Below are positions 49,431 through 61,000 of a stretch of 64,000 bases of DNA, one piece after another. The position numbers were made by a program, and so were the translations under genes. The stretch's first letter is position 1; the number at the start of each line of letters is the position of its first letter. Below the pieces are notes generated by a model. That model made no database searches. It worked only from the letters and a program-made list of their open reading frames with translations, and was not told the origin of the DNA. The DNA lies in the NCBI GenBank assembly GCA_029982615.1, contig JARRBK010000003.1, positions 1 through 64,000 of the forward strand, in the 5' to 3' direction. Source of the DNA: Tepidanaerobacteraceae bacterium. Its GTDB lineage: Bacteria; Bacillota; Thermosediminibacteria; Thermosediminibacterales; Tepidanaerobacteraceae.

Positions 49431-50292
49431 GACGTTCAGTTATTTTTTCAGGGAAGCCTTTATCAGTTTCGCCAGGAACAGGTGGATGAGCTTGGCTTCT
49501 ATAGGTGCAGTGGCGTCAGCTCTTATTATATTTGGTTCTTTTTTGCTGATTTCAGTAAACTTCGATCACATATTAAAAGATGTGGAATCCCAAGTAGAAA
49601 TCACTGCATACCTGAAAGATTCTGTAGATACTGGAAGTATCGCGCGCCTGAATACGGAGATTTCTTCGATCAGCGGCGTAAAGCAGATCAAGTTTGTATC
49701 AAAAGAGGCTGCTTTGGAAGAATTTAAACAGCAGGTGGGTAAAGAACTACTGGAAGGCATTGATAACCCGCTGCCTAATTCCTTCAGGATAAAAGTAGAA
49801 AAACCCCAGGATGTGGCCCGCGTTGCAGGAGAAATTCAGAAACTTCAAGGAATAGAGGAGGTGAAATACGGCAAGGGAGTGGTAGAAAAATTGTTTAAAA
49901 TCATTTATTGGATACGAATACTAGGCGTGGCTATAATGGCTGTTTTTGCAGCGGTATCTATTTTTATTATTTCAAACACAATCAGGCTGACGGTATTTGC
50001 CAGGCGCAGGGAAATAAACATTATGAAATATATAGGAGCCACCGACTGGTTTGTTAGATGGCCGTTTCTCCTGGAGGGCATGATGCTTGGTTTTATCGGT
50101 TCAGCTATTGCCATAGGTATTCTTGCCGGTGGGTATAGTTACTTATACAATATAGTGAAACTGAACGTACCGATGATATCGCTTATACCAATAAATGAAT
50201 TCTATGAATATGCGTTAGGATTTTTAGCCATAGGCATGTTCATAGGAGCTTTTGGAAGCAGCTTTTCCATCAGGCGCTTTCTGCACGTGTAA
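49420..50292 (+). CDS. ftsX: Cell division protein FtsX
   Basis: RTFSYFFREAFISFARNRWMSLASIGAVASALIIFG; overlaps ftsE stop. Confidence 0.95.
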   Translation: MRLRTFSYFFREAFISFARNRWMSLASIGAVASALIIFGSFLLISVNFDHILKDVESQVEITAYLKDSVDTGSIARLNTEISSISGVKQIKFVSKEAALEEFKQQVGKELLEGIDNPLPNSFRIKVEKPQDVARVAGEIQKLQGIEEVKYGKGVVEKLFKIIYWIRILGVAIMAVFAAVSIFIISNTIRLTVFARRREINIMKYIGATDWFVRWPFLLEGMMLGFIGSAIAIGILAGGYSYLYNIVKLNVPMISLIPINEFYEYALGFLAIGMFIGAFGSSFSIRRFLHV

Positions 50293-50319
50293 GTGCATCT
50301 CAAAGGAAGGAGGATGGAA

Positions 50320-51462
50320 TTGATTAAAAGCAAATATAGATATTTGGCCATGCTGCTCACAGCGCTATTCATATTTAGCAATATAGCCACTGCCTCGGCA
50401 ATAAATTTGCAGGATTTGAAAAAGCAGCAGGAAATTATAAAGGCAAAGCTAGCTAATATACGAAGCAACCTTAAAAATGTAAATGACAAAAAGCAGGATG
50501 TGGCTTCGGAGTTGGAAGAAATAGAAAAAGAACTTGAAAAAGCGCAGCAGGAACTGGCAGCCACTGAAGCAAAACTAAAGGATACCCAGCAAAAGCTCGT
50601 CAATACCCAGCAGCAGCTGGAAGTCGCGCAGGCTCAAGTGGAAGACCAGGAGAAAACACTAAACATACGCATGAAGGCCATGTATATGACCGGACCGGTG
50701 GATTACATAGAAGTATTGATGGCATCTACCAGCTTTGCCGATTTTCTCACAAGGCTGGATATGGTAAAGCGGGTTATCGATTCTGATAAGAATCTGCTGG
50801 CAGAGTTTAAAGCGAAAAAAGAGCTTGTCGAACAGAAAAAGGCTGAGCTGGAAGAACAAAAAAGGCAGATTGAGGAGCAGAAAAAAAATATAAGCCGTCA
50901 GAGAGCCACCATAGCTTCCAGACAGGCTGATAGGGAGCGGCTTTATGCGGAGCTGGAAGCGCAGGAAAAAGAATATGAGAGGCAGGAAGAAGAGCTCCAG
51001 AAAGATGCGGCGCGCCTTTCAAAAATGATTCAGGAGCTTCAGGCCAAGAGCAAGAGAGCATATATGGGGACGGGAGAATTCAGATGGCCAGTGCCTAGCT
51101 CTACTAGGGTGACATCAGATTATGGCTGGAGGATACATCCGATTTTAAAGACCAAAAGATTCCATGACGGCATAGACATTGCCGCTCCGACCAGTTCTGA
51201 GGTGGTGGCGGCTGATGACGGCGTGGTAATCTATACAGGATGGTATGGCGGCTATGGAAATACGGTAATTATAGATCACGGCGGTCAGATTTCAACCCAG
51301 TACTCCCACCTTTCAAAGATTCTGGTAAACAACGGTGATAAAGTTAAAAAGGGAGATGAAATCGGCCAGGTGGGCAGCACTGGTCTATCAACGGGGCCTC
51401 ACCTTCACTTCGGAGTCAGAAAAAATGGACAAACTGTAAATCCGTGGAATTGGCTGAAATAA
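50320..51462 (+). CDS. Murein hydrolase activator EnvC-like, coiled-coil plus peptidase M23
   Basis: Long coiled coil, then RVTSDYGWRIHPILKTKRFHDGIDIAAPTSSEVVAADDGVV; TTG at 50320 has the best SD spacing. Confidence 0.92.
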   Translation: MIKSKYRYLAMLLTALFIFSNIATASAINLQDLKKQQEIIKAKLANIRSNLKNVNDKKQDVASELEEIEKELEKAQQELAATEAKLKDTQQKLVNTQQQLEVAQAQVEDQEKTLNIRMKAMYMTGPVDYIEVLMASTSFADFLTRLDMVKRVIDSDKNLLAEFKAKKELVEQKKAELEEQKRQIEEQKKNISRQRATIASRQADRERLYAELEAQEKEYERQEEELQKDAARLSKMIQELQAKSKRAYMGTGEFRWPVPSSTRVTSDYGWRIHPILKTKRFHDGIDIAAPTSSEVVAADDGVVIYTGWYGGYGNTVIIDHGGQISTQYSHLSKILVNNGDKVKKGDEIGQVGSTGLSTGPHLHFGVRKNGQTVNPWNWLK

Positions 51463-51570
51463 GAAAGTGGAAGATATTTATTGCAGAATGTATATTTATA
51501 ATGCATTTTAAAATAATAAGTGGTATAATATCATTAAAATGTTATGCACACTTTACGGGGTGGGGATCCT

Positions 51571-52818
51571 ATGCCGACCAATAGATGGAAAAACATTATC
51601 ATGGTGGCGGTGCTGTGTATGGCAGTATCGCTGTTTTCGTTTATTCTGGGGGCCAGAAGTGCAAACGTGCCCTCTTATGTTTTGGAAAAAATTCATAAAG
51701 ATGAGGCTTCGGTCGAAAAAACGGAAGAATTAAAGGATTTGGAAAAGCTAAAGCCCGTTGCTGAAGTTATGAAATTAATAAAAGCAAAATATGTGAAAGC
51801 GGCTGACGACGATTCGCTTGTGGAGGGAGCCATCAGGGGAATGGTTCAATCACTCAAAGACCCTTATTCAGTTTATATGGATCCCGCCGAGTTCGAAAAT
51901 TTTATGATTTCTGTTAACGGCTCCTTTAGTGGAGTGGGTATTTCTTTGGCTTCTGACGAAACATCGGGTGCAATTGTGGTTGTTTCACCCATAGAAGGGA
52001 CTCCAGCTCAGAAGGCAGGCATACTTCCCCGGGACAGGATAGTGAAGGTGGATGACGTCGATATGACGGGCAAAAGCATAGAAGATGCTGTAAGGCTCCT
52101 CAGGGGGCCTAAAGGCACAAAAGTAACTATATATATTGAGAGGCCTGGAGTAAAAACCCCGCTGAAGTTTGAGCTCATCAGGGACAACATAAGGCTAAAG
52201 ACCGTCTGGCATGAAATGCTGGATAAAAATATTGGATATATAAAGATATCATCCTTTGATTCTTACACTTCCGATGAATTCAACAGCGCTCTCAGTGATT
52301 TGAAAAAACAGGGTGCAAAGGGGCTTGTGCTGGACCTCAGGAACAATCCAGGCGGCTCTTTAAACGAATGTGTGAAGGTGGCCGATCGAATTCTTGGCAA
52401 GGGCCTTATAGTTTATACCGAAGACCGAAATAAAAACAGATTGGAAGAATACTATTCAGATGAAAACAAAATATCCATTCCATTGGTAGTGCTTGTGAAT
52501 GAAAACAGCGCCAGTGCATCGGAGATACTGGCGGGTGCCATTCAGTATTACAAAGCAGGTATATTGGTGGGGACAAAAACCTTCGGCAAAGGCTCTGTAC
52601 AGGAACTGGAGCCCTTTGAAAACGGCGGTGGCCTGAAGTTGACCATTGCGCGGTATTATATTCCCGGCGGAAAGTGCATCGATGGGATTGGAATTCAGCC
52701 CGATGTAAAAGTAGAACTTAACAAAGGATTAAACCCTGTATCGGTGCCTAAAGAAAAGGATAACCAATTGGCAAAGGCTGTAGAAGCCATACGGGCTTCC
52801 ATGAGTGCCGCGAAATAG
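51571..52818 (+). CDS. ctpA: S41 family C-terminal processing peptidase
   Basis: N-terminal TM, PDZ, catalytic NENSASASEILAGAIQ and GTKTFGKGSVQ. Confidence 0.94.
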   Translation: MPTNRWKNIIMVAVLCMAVSLFSFILGARSANVPSYVLEKIHKDEASVEKTEELKDLEKLKPVAEVMKLIKAKYVKAADDDSLVEGAIRGMVQSLKDPYSVYMDPAEFENFMISVNGSFSGVGISLASDETSGAIVVVSPIEGTPAQKAGILPRDRIVKVDDVDMTGKSIEDAVRLLRGPKGTKVTIYIERPGVKTPLKFELIRDNIRLKTVWHEMLDKNIGYIKISSFDSYTSDEFNSALSDLKKQGAKGLVLDLRNNPGGSLNECVKVADRILGKGLIVYTEDRNKNRLEEYYSDENKISIPLVVLVNENSASASEILAGAIQYYKAGILVGTKTFGKGSVQELEPFENGGGLKLTIARYYIPGGKCIDGIGIQPDVKVELNKGLNPVSVPKEKDNQLAKAVEAIRASMSAAK

Positions 52819-52830
52819 AGGAGATTGTGC

Positions 52831-54084
52831 ATGTTCCCGTTTTTTAAAATAATTTACCTTATACTGCAGGGGCTGCCCCAGGCTATTCTTAATCCGTTTT
52901 TCTGGATGGTAATTTTTCTTGTGTGGAATCAATACAGAAGGGCAGCAGAAATGGAAAAGAAAATGTTCGGCGCCGTAAAGATAAATCCGCAGGAAAAGGT
53001 GCTTTATGCAATTTTTTACGGATGCGTCGGCGGCCTGATAGGCAGCCTGGTGGTTATATTGCTCGGCATCAGCATAACTGAAGCAGGCCTTATATACGTA
53101 TGGCCTCTTGCGCTGGTACTGATGTTGATACATCCGCATCTCATGTGCTTTTCTTATGCGGGAGGCATAGTATCGATATGTTATCTCATATTCGGATATC
53201 CAAAGGTAGATGTGGCTGGCCTTATGGGGTTGGTAGCGGTGCTGCATCTTGTGGAAAGCACGCTCATATATTTTGCGGGGCATATAAATGCAGTTCCTAT
53301 ATTTATGAAAAGCGAACGATATGGAATTATAGGTGGCTTTTCCCTACAGGAATTTTGGCCTGTTCCGATAATGCTTTTAACGGTCATAACAGCCGAGATT
53401 CCGGCTCAGGCCCTCGTTCAGATGCCCGACTGGTGGCCATTGATACGGCCTTATTCCGATATTTTGAAAAACCCCAGCGCTATTTTTATGATGATTCCTG
53501 TGGTCGCCGCCCTGGGGTACGGGGACATTGCGCTGGCCGGAACCCCCAAAGAGAGGTGCAGGTCTTCAGCGAAAAACCTTTTGGCATTCAGCCTTGTTTT
53601 GTTGTTTTTGTCGGTGATGGCATCAAGAGCTAGGTTTTTTGCCTATGCAGCAGCACTTTTTGCTCCAACAGCGCATGAATTTCTAATAATTTACGGCAAA
53701 AAAACCGAAAAAAGCCGTAAACCTCTGTATTGCAGGCCTCAACAGGGGGAAAGGGTGCTGGATGTAGTGAAAGGTTCGCCGGCTGAGCGGTTGGGGCTCG
53801 GACCGGGAGACATAATTTTGTCGGTAAACGGCAGAGATATATTGCACCAGGGAGATTTGAATGAAGTTTTGTCGCAGTATCCGACTTACATCTGGATTGC
53901 AGTGAAAAAACCGGACGGCAGCATAAAAAATGCTGAAATGAACGCATACCCTCAAGGCATAAACTCTCTTGGCGCGATTCTGGTTCCGGAAAATGACGAT
54001 GCAGCATATGTTGTTATGGAAGAAGCGGGATTTTTTGAATGGATAAAACGGATCTGGCGCGGGCGACGGCATGGAAGCGAGTAA
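52831..54084 (+). CDS. Polytopic membrane protein with C-terminal PDZ domain, MinJ-like
   Basis: N-terminal TM helices and PDZ (GERVLDVVKGSPAERLGLGPGDIILSVNGRDI); position next to ctpA/ftsEX matches the B. subtilis minJ neighbourhood. Confidence 0.75.
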   Translation: MFPFFKIIYLILQGLPQAILNPFFWMVIFLVWNQYRRAAEMEKKMFGAVKINPQEKVLYAIFYGCVGGLIGSLVVILLGISITEAGLIYVWPLALVLMLIHPHLMCFSYAGGIVSICYLIFGYPKVDVAGLMGLVAVLHLVESTLIYFAGHINAVPIFMKSERYGIIGGFSLQEFWPVPIMLLTVITAEIPAQALVQMPDWWPLIRPYSDILKNPSAIFMMIPVVAALGYGDIALAGTPKERCRSSAKNLLAFSLVLLFLSVMASRARFFAYAAALFAPTAHEFLIIYGKKTEKSRKPLYCRPQQGERVLDVVKGSPAERLGLGPGDIILSVNGRDILHQGDLNEVLSQYPTYIWIAVKKPDGSIKNAEMNAYPQGINSLGAILVPENDDAAYVVMEEAGFFEWIKRIWRGRRHGSE

Positions 54085-54244
54085 AGACCGGCCGAATAAC
54101 AGGATTCTGCCGGTTAATTCATTTTATATATGCACATTCGCCACATATTTTATTTTAATGCTGGTTCAAAAAATCTATTGAATAATATTAAAAAATAATG
54201 TAATATATTGGAAAGCTATTTTTTTACCGGGAGGCGGAATTACA

Positions 54245-54997
54245 ATGAAAGTATTGAGATTCAGGTGTGAAAATGAGATAAAATACGGCGTTTTGGAAGA
54301 AGATACCATATATGAAATAACCGGCAGCGTTTTCGGCGATTTTCAATTGGGCTCTAAAAAGTATTATATTTCGGAAGTAACGTTGCTTTCACCGGTATCT
54401 CCTACTAAAGTAGTATGCGTTGGCAAAAACTACAAAGAGCATGCTTTGGAAATGGGTGAAGACATTTCCGAAGAGCCGGTAATTTTTTTAAAGCCTCCGA
54501 CAGCTGTAGTAAACCCTGGCGATGCCATAGTATACCCCGAAATGTCCAAAAGGGTTGATTATGAGGGAGAATTGGTGGCAGTAATAAAATCGGTGTGCAA
54601 AAATATTCAGCCTGCAAATGTTCCCAATTACATACTGGGATACACGTGCGGAAACGATGTTACTGCTCGGGATCTGCAGAAAAGGGATGGTCAATGGACG
54701 AGAGGAAAATCCTTTGATACCTTTTGCCCTTTGGGGCCTTGGATTGAAACTGATGTGAGCCCTGAATGCCTAAAGCTGCGCACGTATTTAAACGGTGAAC
54801 TGAAACAGGATTCTTCAACTGCGCTGATGATAACCCCCGTATTTGAATTGATAAGCTTTGTTTCTCGAATTATGACCCTTTTGCCCGGAGATGTGGTGAT
54901 GACCGGAACCCCGGCGGGCATAGGCCCGATGGACAGAGGCGATGTGGTAGAAGTACAAATAGAAGGAATTGGCAGTTTGAAGAACTATGTTATCTAA
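54245..54997 (+). CDS. Fumarylacetoacetate hydrolase family protein
   Basis: VVCVGKNYKEHALEMGEDISEEPVIFLKPPTAVV ... DYEGELVAVI ... VVMTGTPAGIGPMDRGD. Confidence 0.92.
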   Translation: MKVLRFRCENEIKYGVLEEDTIYEITGSVFGDFQLGSKKYYISEVTLLSPVSPTKVVCVGKNYKEHALEMGEDISEEPVIFLKPPTAVVNPGDAIVYPEMSKRVDYEGELVAVIKSVCKNIQPANVPNYILGYTCGNDVTARDLQKRDGQWTRGKSFDTFCPLGPWIETDVSPECLKLRTYLNGELKQDSSTALMITPVFELISFVSRIMTLLPGDVVMTGTPAGIGPMDRGDVVEVQIEGIGSLKNYVI

Positions 54998-55271
54998 GGG
55001 CTGTAAAGATTGACTTAAAAACTTGGAGTTATTTTGTATAAAAAACAATTTTTAAGGGAAAATAATAACAAGTTGAACTGAGTTATTAGATACAGAACAG
55101 TAAATATAATAGAATAAAATTAGAATATTTTACGATTTTTTTACAATATATACTTGAATGTAATTTTTCGGTGTGTTATAATGTTTGTGAAAGAACTAAC
55201 AGACTTTATAATTTTTGCACCTTTTGACTTGCTCATGCATATAAAAATTATGCGTAGAAGGAGGGAAAACT

Positions 55272-55469
55272 ATGACAAGAAGCGAATATTTAGACCGCGA
55301 GAGAGATATGCTGCTTAAAGCGTATACAACAGCAACCGGAGAAGAGAAGCGAGAGATAATGCTGAAAATAATGAACATAGATACTCAATCCGGCAATAAG
55401 GATACTTACGGCAGAAAATCCAGCGGTTTTTTCACGCGCCGCAGAAACAAAATCATCTACATGAACTGA
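55272..55469 (+). CDS. Small (65 aa) hypothetical protein
   Basis: SD aaggaggg before ATG and own terminator downstream. Confidence 0.65.
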   Translation: MTRSEYLDRERDMLLKAYTTATGEEKREIMLKIMNIDTQSGNKDTYGRKSSGFFTRRRNKIIYMN

Positions 55470-55499
55470 AAACCGGGGAACCCCCGGTTTTTCTTTTGT
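55469..55499 (+). terminator. Rho-independent terminator
   Basis: AAAACCGGGG-aac-CCCCGGTTTT then TTCTTTTG. Confidence 0.85.
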
Positions 55500-55544
55500 T
55501 TTTTTGTTATAATTAATAACGTTTTTTTATTAACGATGTTTTGG

Positions 55545-55558
55545 CGAACATATTTTCG
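55545..55558. promoter_or_regulatory. Candidate LexA/DinR (SOS) box upstream of uvrB
   Basis: CGAACATATTTTCG vs Gram-positive consensus CGAACRNRYGTTCG (one mismatch); TATAAT at 55591-55596 downstream. Confidence 0.55.
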
Positions 55559-55691
55559 TTTTTGCCCTTTTCATAAAATCACTATTGTGATATAATGTTT
55601 TAGAAATAAGTAAGGGAACGGATATCCTGGATTTGATTAAACAAAGGACTATTTATTATATCGTATATTTTTATGCAGAGCAGGGGTTGTT

Positions 55692-57728
55692 ATGGGGTTA
55701 TTTAAAGTAGTATCCGAATATACGCCTAAAGGCGACCAGCCAAAAGCTATCAGAGAGCTGGCTGAAGGAATTTCAAAAGGATATAAGTTTCAGACACTGC
55801 TGGGAGCGACAGGGACGGGAAAAACTTTTACCATAGCCCACCTTATCCAGGAGGTTCAAAAGCCTACTTTGGTCATTGCGCACAACAAAACTCTAGCAGG
55901 ACAGCTATGCAGCGAGCTGAAGGAGTTTTTTCCAAACAATGCTGTAGAGTATTTTGTGAGCTATTACGACTACTACCAGCCCGAGGCATACATACCCCAG
56001 ACCGACACATATATTGAAAAGGACTCTTCCATAAACGACGAGATAGACAAGCTGAGGCATTCGGCTACAGCAGCACTCTTTGAAAGAAGGGATGTGGTGA
56101 TTGTTGCCAGTGTTTCGTGCATTTACAGCCTGGGTTCGCCCGAAGATTATAAAAATCTTGTCATTTCCCTCAGAACCGGCATGGAGAGAGAAAGAGACGA
56201 AGTGGTGCGCAGGCTCATAGAAATACAGTACACCAGGAACGAATATGAATTCCAGCGGGGTACGTTTAGAGTGCACGGCGACGTTCTGGAAATATACCCT
56301 GCATCTTTTACGGAGAGGGCTGTGCGGATTGAGTTTTTCGGGGATACCATCGAAAGAATTACTGAAATTGATACTTTAACGGGTGAAATAATAGGCGAAA
56401 GGAATCATGTTTCCATATTCCCCGCCTCTCATTACACCACATCGAAGGACAAAATAGAAGCCGCTATAAAATCTATTCAAGAAGAATTAAAGCAGCGGGT
56501 AGCGGAGCTGAAAAAGATGAACAAGGAGCTGGAAGCGGCGCGGCTGGAGCAGAGGACCAATTACGATATTGAAATGCTCAGGGAGATGGGTTACTGCAAA
56601 GGGATAGAGAATTACTCCAGACATCTTACCGGCCGAAAACCAGGAGAAGCCCCCTTTACGCTTCTGGATTATTTCCCGAAAGATTTTCTTATAATAATTG
56701 ACGAGTCACATGTCACTCTGCCGCAGCTGCGTGCCATGTGGGCGGGTGACAGATCCCGCAAAGAGTCTCTGGTGGAACACGGCTTTAGACTGCCTTCGGC
56801 TTTTGACAACAGGCCACTCGTTTTCGAAGAATTCGAGGAACGCATAAACCAGGCGGTTTTTCTTTCAGCTACACCCGGCCCTTATGAATTGCAGAAGAGT
56901 TCCCAGGTGGTGGAACAAATAATACGGCCCACGGGTCTGGTGGATCCGGAAGTGGAAGTAAGGCCTGTGAAAGGGCAGATAGACGATTTGATTGCTGAAA
57001 TAAAAAAGAGGGCGCAGAAAGACCAACGCGTCCTAGTAACCACCCTCACAAAAAAGATGGCGGAAGATCTTACCGATTACCTTAAAGAATCGGGCATCAG
57101 AGTGAGATACCTTCACTCAGAAATCCATACCCTAGAGCGTTTGCAGATATTGAGGGATTTGAGGATTGGAAAGTTTGACTGCTTGGTGGGGATAAATCTT
57201 TTGAGGGAAGGCCTTGATCTGCCGGAGGTCTCCCTGGTGGCAATACTGGATGCGGACAAAGAAGGGTTTCTGCGTTCCGAGACATCGCTGATACAGACCA
57301 TAGGCCGGGCTGCACGAAATGCAGAAGGCAGAGTTATCATGTACGCCGATACCATAACCGAATCCATGGCTAAAGCGATAAATGAAACCAACCGGCGCCG
57401 CAAGATTCAGATGGAATATAATAAGAAACACGGAATAATTCCTCAAACGGTAAAAAAATCTGTGAGGGACGTTATAGAAGCCACAAAAGTGGCAGAAGAC
57501 GGCGCCGAGTATCTGCCTGAAAAAGATGTTACAAAAATGAACAAAAAACAGCTCAAGTCTTTCATTGAGAAACTCGAAAAAGATATGAAGCAAGCCGCAA
57601 AGAACTTGGAGTTTGAAAAAGCTGCCCATCTCAGAGACCTAATTTTTGAGTTGAAAGCTGAAGCTTTCAGTGTTGTGCGAAAAGCAGATGTCAGGGGCAG
57701 TAACCCCCAAAACAGTTCTTCTGGCTAA
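55692..57728 (+). CDS. uvrB: Excinuclease ABC subunit B
   Basis: [37 protein letters not shown] ... [18 protein letters not shown]-terminal UVR motif. Confidence 0.97.
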   Translation: MGLFKVVSEYTPKGDQPKAIRELAEGISKGYKFQTLLGATGTGKTFTIAHLIQEVQKPTLVIAHNKTLAGQLCSELKEFFPNNAVEYFVSYYDYYQPEAYIPQTDTYIEKDSSINDEIDKLRHSATAALFERRDVVIVASVSCIYSLGSPEDYKNLVISLRTGMERERDEVVRRLIEIQYTRNEYEFQRGTFRVHGDVLEIYPASFTERAVRIEFFGDTIERITEIDTLTGEIIGERNHVSIFPASHYTTSKDKIEAAIKSIQEELKQRVAELKKMNKELEAARLEQRTNYDIEMLREMGYCKGIENYSRHLTGRKPGEAPFTLLDYFPKDFLIIIDESHVTLPQLRAMWAGDRSRKESLVEHGFRLPSAFDNRPLVFEEFEERINQAVFLSATPGPYELQKSSQVVEQIIRPTGLVDPEVEVRPVKGQIDDLIAEIKKRAQKDQRVLVTTLTKKMAEDLTDYLKESGIRVRYLHSEIHTLERLQILRDLRIGKFDCLVGINLLREGLDLPEVSLVAILDADKEGFLRSETSLIQTIGRAARNAEGRVIMYADTITESMAKAINETNRRRKIQMEYNKKHGIIPQTVKKSVRDVIEATKVAEDGAEYLPEKDVTKMNKKQLKSFIEKLEKDMKQAAKNLEFEKAAHLRDLIFELKAEAFSVVRKADVRGSNPQNSSSG

Positions 57729-57792
57729 AAGTTTAGCTTTGAATTCTACACACTCTAGGGCCGGTGAAAATCTGCATTTGGAGTGATAATCA

Positions 57793-60678
57793 GTGTCAAC
57801 AGATAGAATCGTTGTCAAGGGTGCACGAGAGCACAATTTAAAAAATATAGATGTAGAAATTCCTAGAGATAAACTGGTGGTTATTACTGGGCTTTCCGGT
57901 TCAGGAAAATCCACGTTAGCTTTTGACACCATATATGCCGAAGGGCAGAGACGATATGTGGAATCGCTTTCGGCCTATGCACGTCAATTTCTCGGGCAGA
58001 TGGACAAACCCGATGTAGATTACATAGAAGGCCTTTCGCCAGCTATTTCAATAGACCAAAAAACCACTAGCAAAAATCCGAGGTCTACTGTAGGGACAGT
58101 AACGGAAATATATGATTATCTCAGATTACTTTTTGCAAGAATCGGAAAGCCACATTGCCCCAAATGCGGCAAAGAGATCACTCAGCAGACCATTGACCAA
58201 ATGGTGGATGCGGTTATGGAACTGCCTACTGGCACAAAAATACAGGTAATGGCTCCAGTGGTTAGGGGGAGAAAGGGCGAATACCAGAAACTTTTTGAGC
58301 AGATAAAAAAGAACGGTTTTGTGAGGATAAGAGTGGACGGCGAGATTAAGGATGTTGGCGAAGAAATAAAGCTGGATAAATACAAAAAGCACGATATTGA
58401 AATCATAGTGGACAGAATTGTATTGAAGCCCGGGATAGAGTCTAGACTGGCGGATTCCATAGAGATTGCCCTTTCGCAGTCAGAAGGGCTTGTGATAATA
58501 GATGTAATCGATGGCACACAGATGCTTTTTTCCCAGAATTTTGCATGTGCGGATTGCGGTGTGAGCCTTGAAGAACTCACTCCCCGCATGTTTTCTTTCA
58601 ACAGCCCTTACGGCGCATGCCCTGTGTGCAGTGGCCTTGGCATAAATATGGAAATTGATCCTGAACTGGTTATTCCCGACCGCTCCAAATCCATATCCGA
58701 GGGAGCGGTTGAGCCGTGGAACAGCACTCCCGAAGGCTATTATTTTCAAATGTTGAAGGCTGTGTTGAAACATTACGGATGCGATGTAAACACCCCCATA
58801 AAAGATATGCCCAAAGAGGCTGTGGATGCAATCCTTTACGGCTCCAATGAGCCCATAGAATTTATTTATGAAAGCAAGTTCGGTGGTAATGCCAGGCATT
58901 TTAAAGGATATTTCGAGGGCGTAGTGAACAATTTGAAGAGACGATATCAGGAGACGGATTCGGAATGGTCCCGGGAAGAGATAGAGGAATATATGAGCGC
59001 AAAACCGTGCCCTGCTTGCAGGGGAGCGAGGCTTAAGCCGGAAAGTCTGGCGGTGACGGTGGGCGGCAAGTCCATAGCCGAAGTTACGGCCTTTTCCATC
59101 AAGGAAGCCATAGATTTTTTTAATACACTTCCCCTTACTCCAAGAGAAGAAATGATAGCGCATCAGGTTTTGAAGGAGATAAAAAACCGCCTTAGATTTC
59201 TGGTGGATGTAGGGCTCGACTATCTCACCCTGGATCGGCCGTCCGGCAGTCTGTCTGGCGGAGAATCCCAGAGGATAAGGCTGGCCACTCAGATCGGGTC
59301 ACAGCTGGTGGGAGTGCTATACATCCTTGACGAGCCTAGCATAGGGCTTCACCAGCGGGACAATGAAAGGCTGCTCAAGACATTAAAAGAGCTTCGGGAT
59401 TTAGGGAATACAGTGCTAGTAGTGGAGCATGATGAGGATACCATGCGAGCGGCGGATTACATCATAGATATAGGTCCCGGCGCAGGAGAACGCGGAGGCT
59501 ATGTGGTGGCCGCCGGCCCTCCTGAAGCCATAGAAAGATGCGAGAACTCAATTACTGGCCAGTACCTCAGCGGAAAGAGAAAGATTCCGGTGCCTTCCAT
59601 AAGGAGAAAGCCCGGCGAAAAGTGGTTGGAACTAAAGGGCTGCAGGGAACATAATCTGAAAAATATCGATGTTAAGATTCCTCTTGGCCTCTTTGTGTGC
59701 GTGACCGGCGTATCAGGATCGGGCAAAAGCACTTTAATTAATGAAATTTTGCATAAAGCATTGAAGCAAAAGCTTTACCACGCCCGGACAAATCCTGGCG
59801 ATTACGATGAAATCCTGGGCACCGAGCATATAGAAAAAGTAATAGACATAGACCAGTCGCCTATAGGAAGGACTCCGAGATCAAATCCAGCCACTTATAC
59901 CGGCGTGTTTAACGATATCCGCGAAGTTTTCGCAATGACTCCTGAAGCCCGCATGAAGGGGTACAAACCGGGACGTTTCAGTTTCAACATAAAGGGCGGC
60001 AGGTGTGAAGCCTGCAAGGGCGACGGAATCATCAAAATAGAGATGCATTTCCTGGCGGATATTTATGTGCCGTGTGAGGTTTGCAAGGGCAAAAGGTACA
60101 ACCGGGAGACTTTGGAAGTGAAATACAAGGGCAAAAATATAGCTGAAGTTTTGGATATGACAGTGGAAGAAGCCCTGGAATTCTTTCAGAATATCCCCAA
60201 AATCAAGCGAAAGCTGGATACACTGAAAGATGTGGGATTGGGTTACATCAAGCTGGGCCAGTCATCCACAACTCTGTCTGGAGGGGAAGCCCAGAGAGTG
60301 AAACTTGCCACAGAGCTTTCAAGGAAAAGCAATGGAGGGACAGTCTATATTCTTGATGAGCCCACTACCGGTTTGCACACGGCTGATATCCAAAACCTGC
60401 TGAATGTGCTGCAAAGGTTGGTAGAAGGAGGTAGCACCGTTATTGTAATAGAACACAATCTAGATGTAATAAAGACAGCCGATTACATCATAGATCTCGG
60501 CCCAGAGGGCGGTGACAGAGGAGGAGAGGTAGTGGCTACAGGTACTCCCGAGCAGGTGGCTGAGAATATTAATTCATACACGGGTCAGTTTTTACGGAAA
60601 GTGTTGAACATAAACCCGGATGATTTGCCAAAAAAAATGCCTTTAATTCAAAATTCCCGAAAGAAAAAATTGGGATAA
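57793..60678 (+). CDS. uvrA: Excinuclease ABC subunit A
   Basis: [64 protein letters not shown] start. Confidence 0.97.
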   Translation: MSTDRIVVKGAREHNLKNIDVEIPRDKLVVITGLSGSGKSTLAFDTIYAEGQRRYVESLSAYARQFLGQMDKPDVDYIEGLSPAISIDQKTTSKNPRSTVGTVTEIYDYLRLLFARIGKPHCPKCGKEITQQTIDQMVDAVMELPTGTKIQVMAPVVRGRKGEYQKLFEQIKKNGFVRIRVDGEIKDVGEEIKLDKYKKHDIEIIVDRIVLKPGIESRLADSIEIALSQSEGLVIIDVIDGTQMLFSQNFACADCGVSLEELTPRMFSFNSPYGACPVCSGLGINMEIDPELVIPDRSKSISEGAVEPWNSTPEGYYFQMLKAVLKHYGCDVNTPIKDMPKEAVDAILYGSNEPIEFIYESKFGGNARHFKGYFEGVVNNLKRRYQETDSEWSREEIEEYMSAKPCPACRGARLKPESLAVTVGGKSIAEVTAFSIKEAIDFFNTLPLTPREEMIAHQVLKEIKNRLRFLVDVGLDYLTLDRPSGSLSGGESQRIRLATQIGSQLVGVLYILDEPSIGLHQRDNERLLKTLKELRDLGNTVLVVEHDEDTMRAADYIIDIGPGAGERGGYVVAAGPPEAIERCENSITGQYLSGKRKIPVPSIRRKPGEKWLELKGCREHNLKNIDVKIPLGLFVCVTGVSGSGKSTLINEILHKALKQKLYHARTNPGDYDEILGTEHIEKVIDIDQSPIGRTPRSNPATYTGVFNDIREVFAMTPEARMKGYKPGRFSFNIKGGRCEACKGDGIIKIEMHFLADIYVPCEVCKGKRYNRETLEVKYKGKNIAEVLDMTVEEALEFFQNIPKIKRKLDTLKDVGLGYIKLGQSSTTLSGGEAQRVKLATELSRKSNGGTVYILDEPTTGLHTADIQNLLNVLQRLVEGGSTVIVIEHNLDVIKTADYIIDLGPEGGDRGGEVVATGTPEQVAENINSYTGQFLRKVLNINPDDLPKKMPLIQNSRKKKLG

Positions 60679-60765
60679 AGCAACAGCATGTTTTTGCAAT
60701 AATGCTGCGATAGCTGTGGAATAAACGTTAAAGATAGATTTTTACACTGTTGTCAAGTGTACGAA

Positions 60766-60790
60766 ACCCTCATTTGAGGGTATTTTTTTA
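60766..60790 (+). terminator. Rho-independent terminator after uvrA
   Basis: ACCCTC-attt-GAGGGT followed by ATTTTTTTA. Confidence 0.8.
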
Positions 60791-60833
60791 TGTAATATTT
60801 GATTATTATTACTTAAAAAATATTGACAAATTG

Positions 60834-60862
60834 TTGTAAAGGGCATTGAATTTAAGTATAAT
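60834..60862 (+). promoter_or_regulatory. Candidate sigma-A promoter of the regulator gene
   Basis: TTGTAA-N17-TATAAT. Confidence 0.5.
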
Positions 60863-61000
60863 AAAAAAAAAGCAAAAATTAAACTGAAATTAAAGGAAAA
60901 ATTATTTTTATGTCGAACATCTATATATAGATTGAAAAAACAAAAACTTTTTAACCTTTACGGATTTGTAAATAGATTAACTAATAAGGGAGGGAATTTT

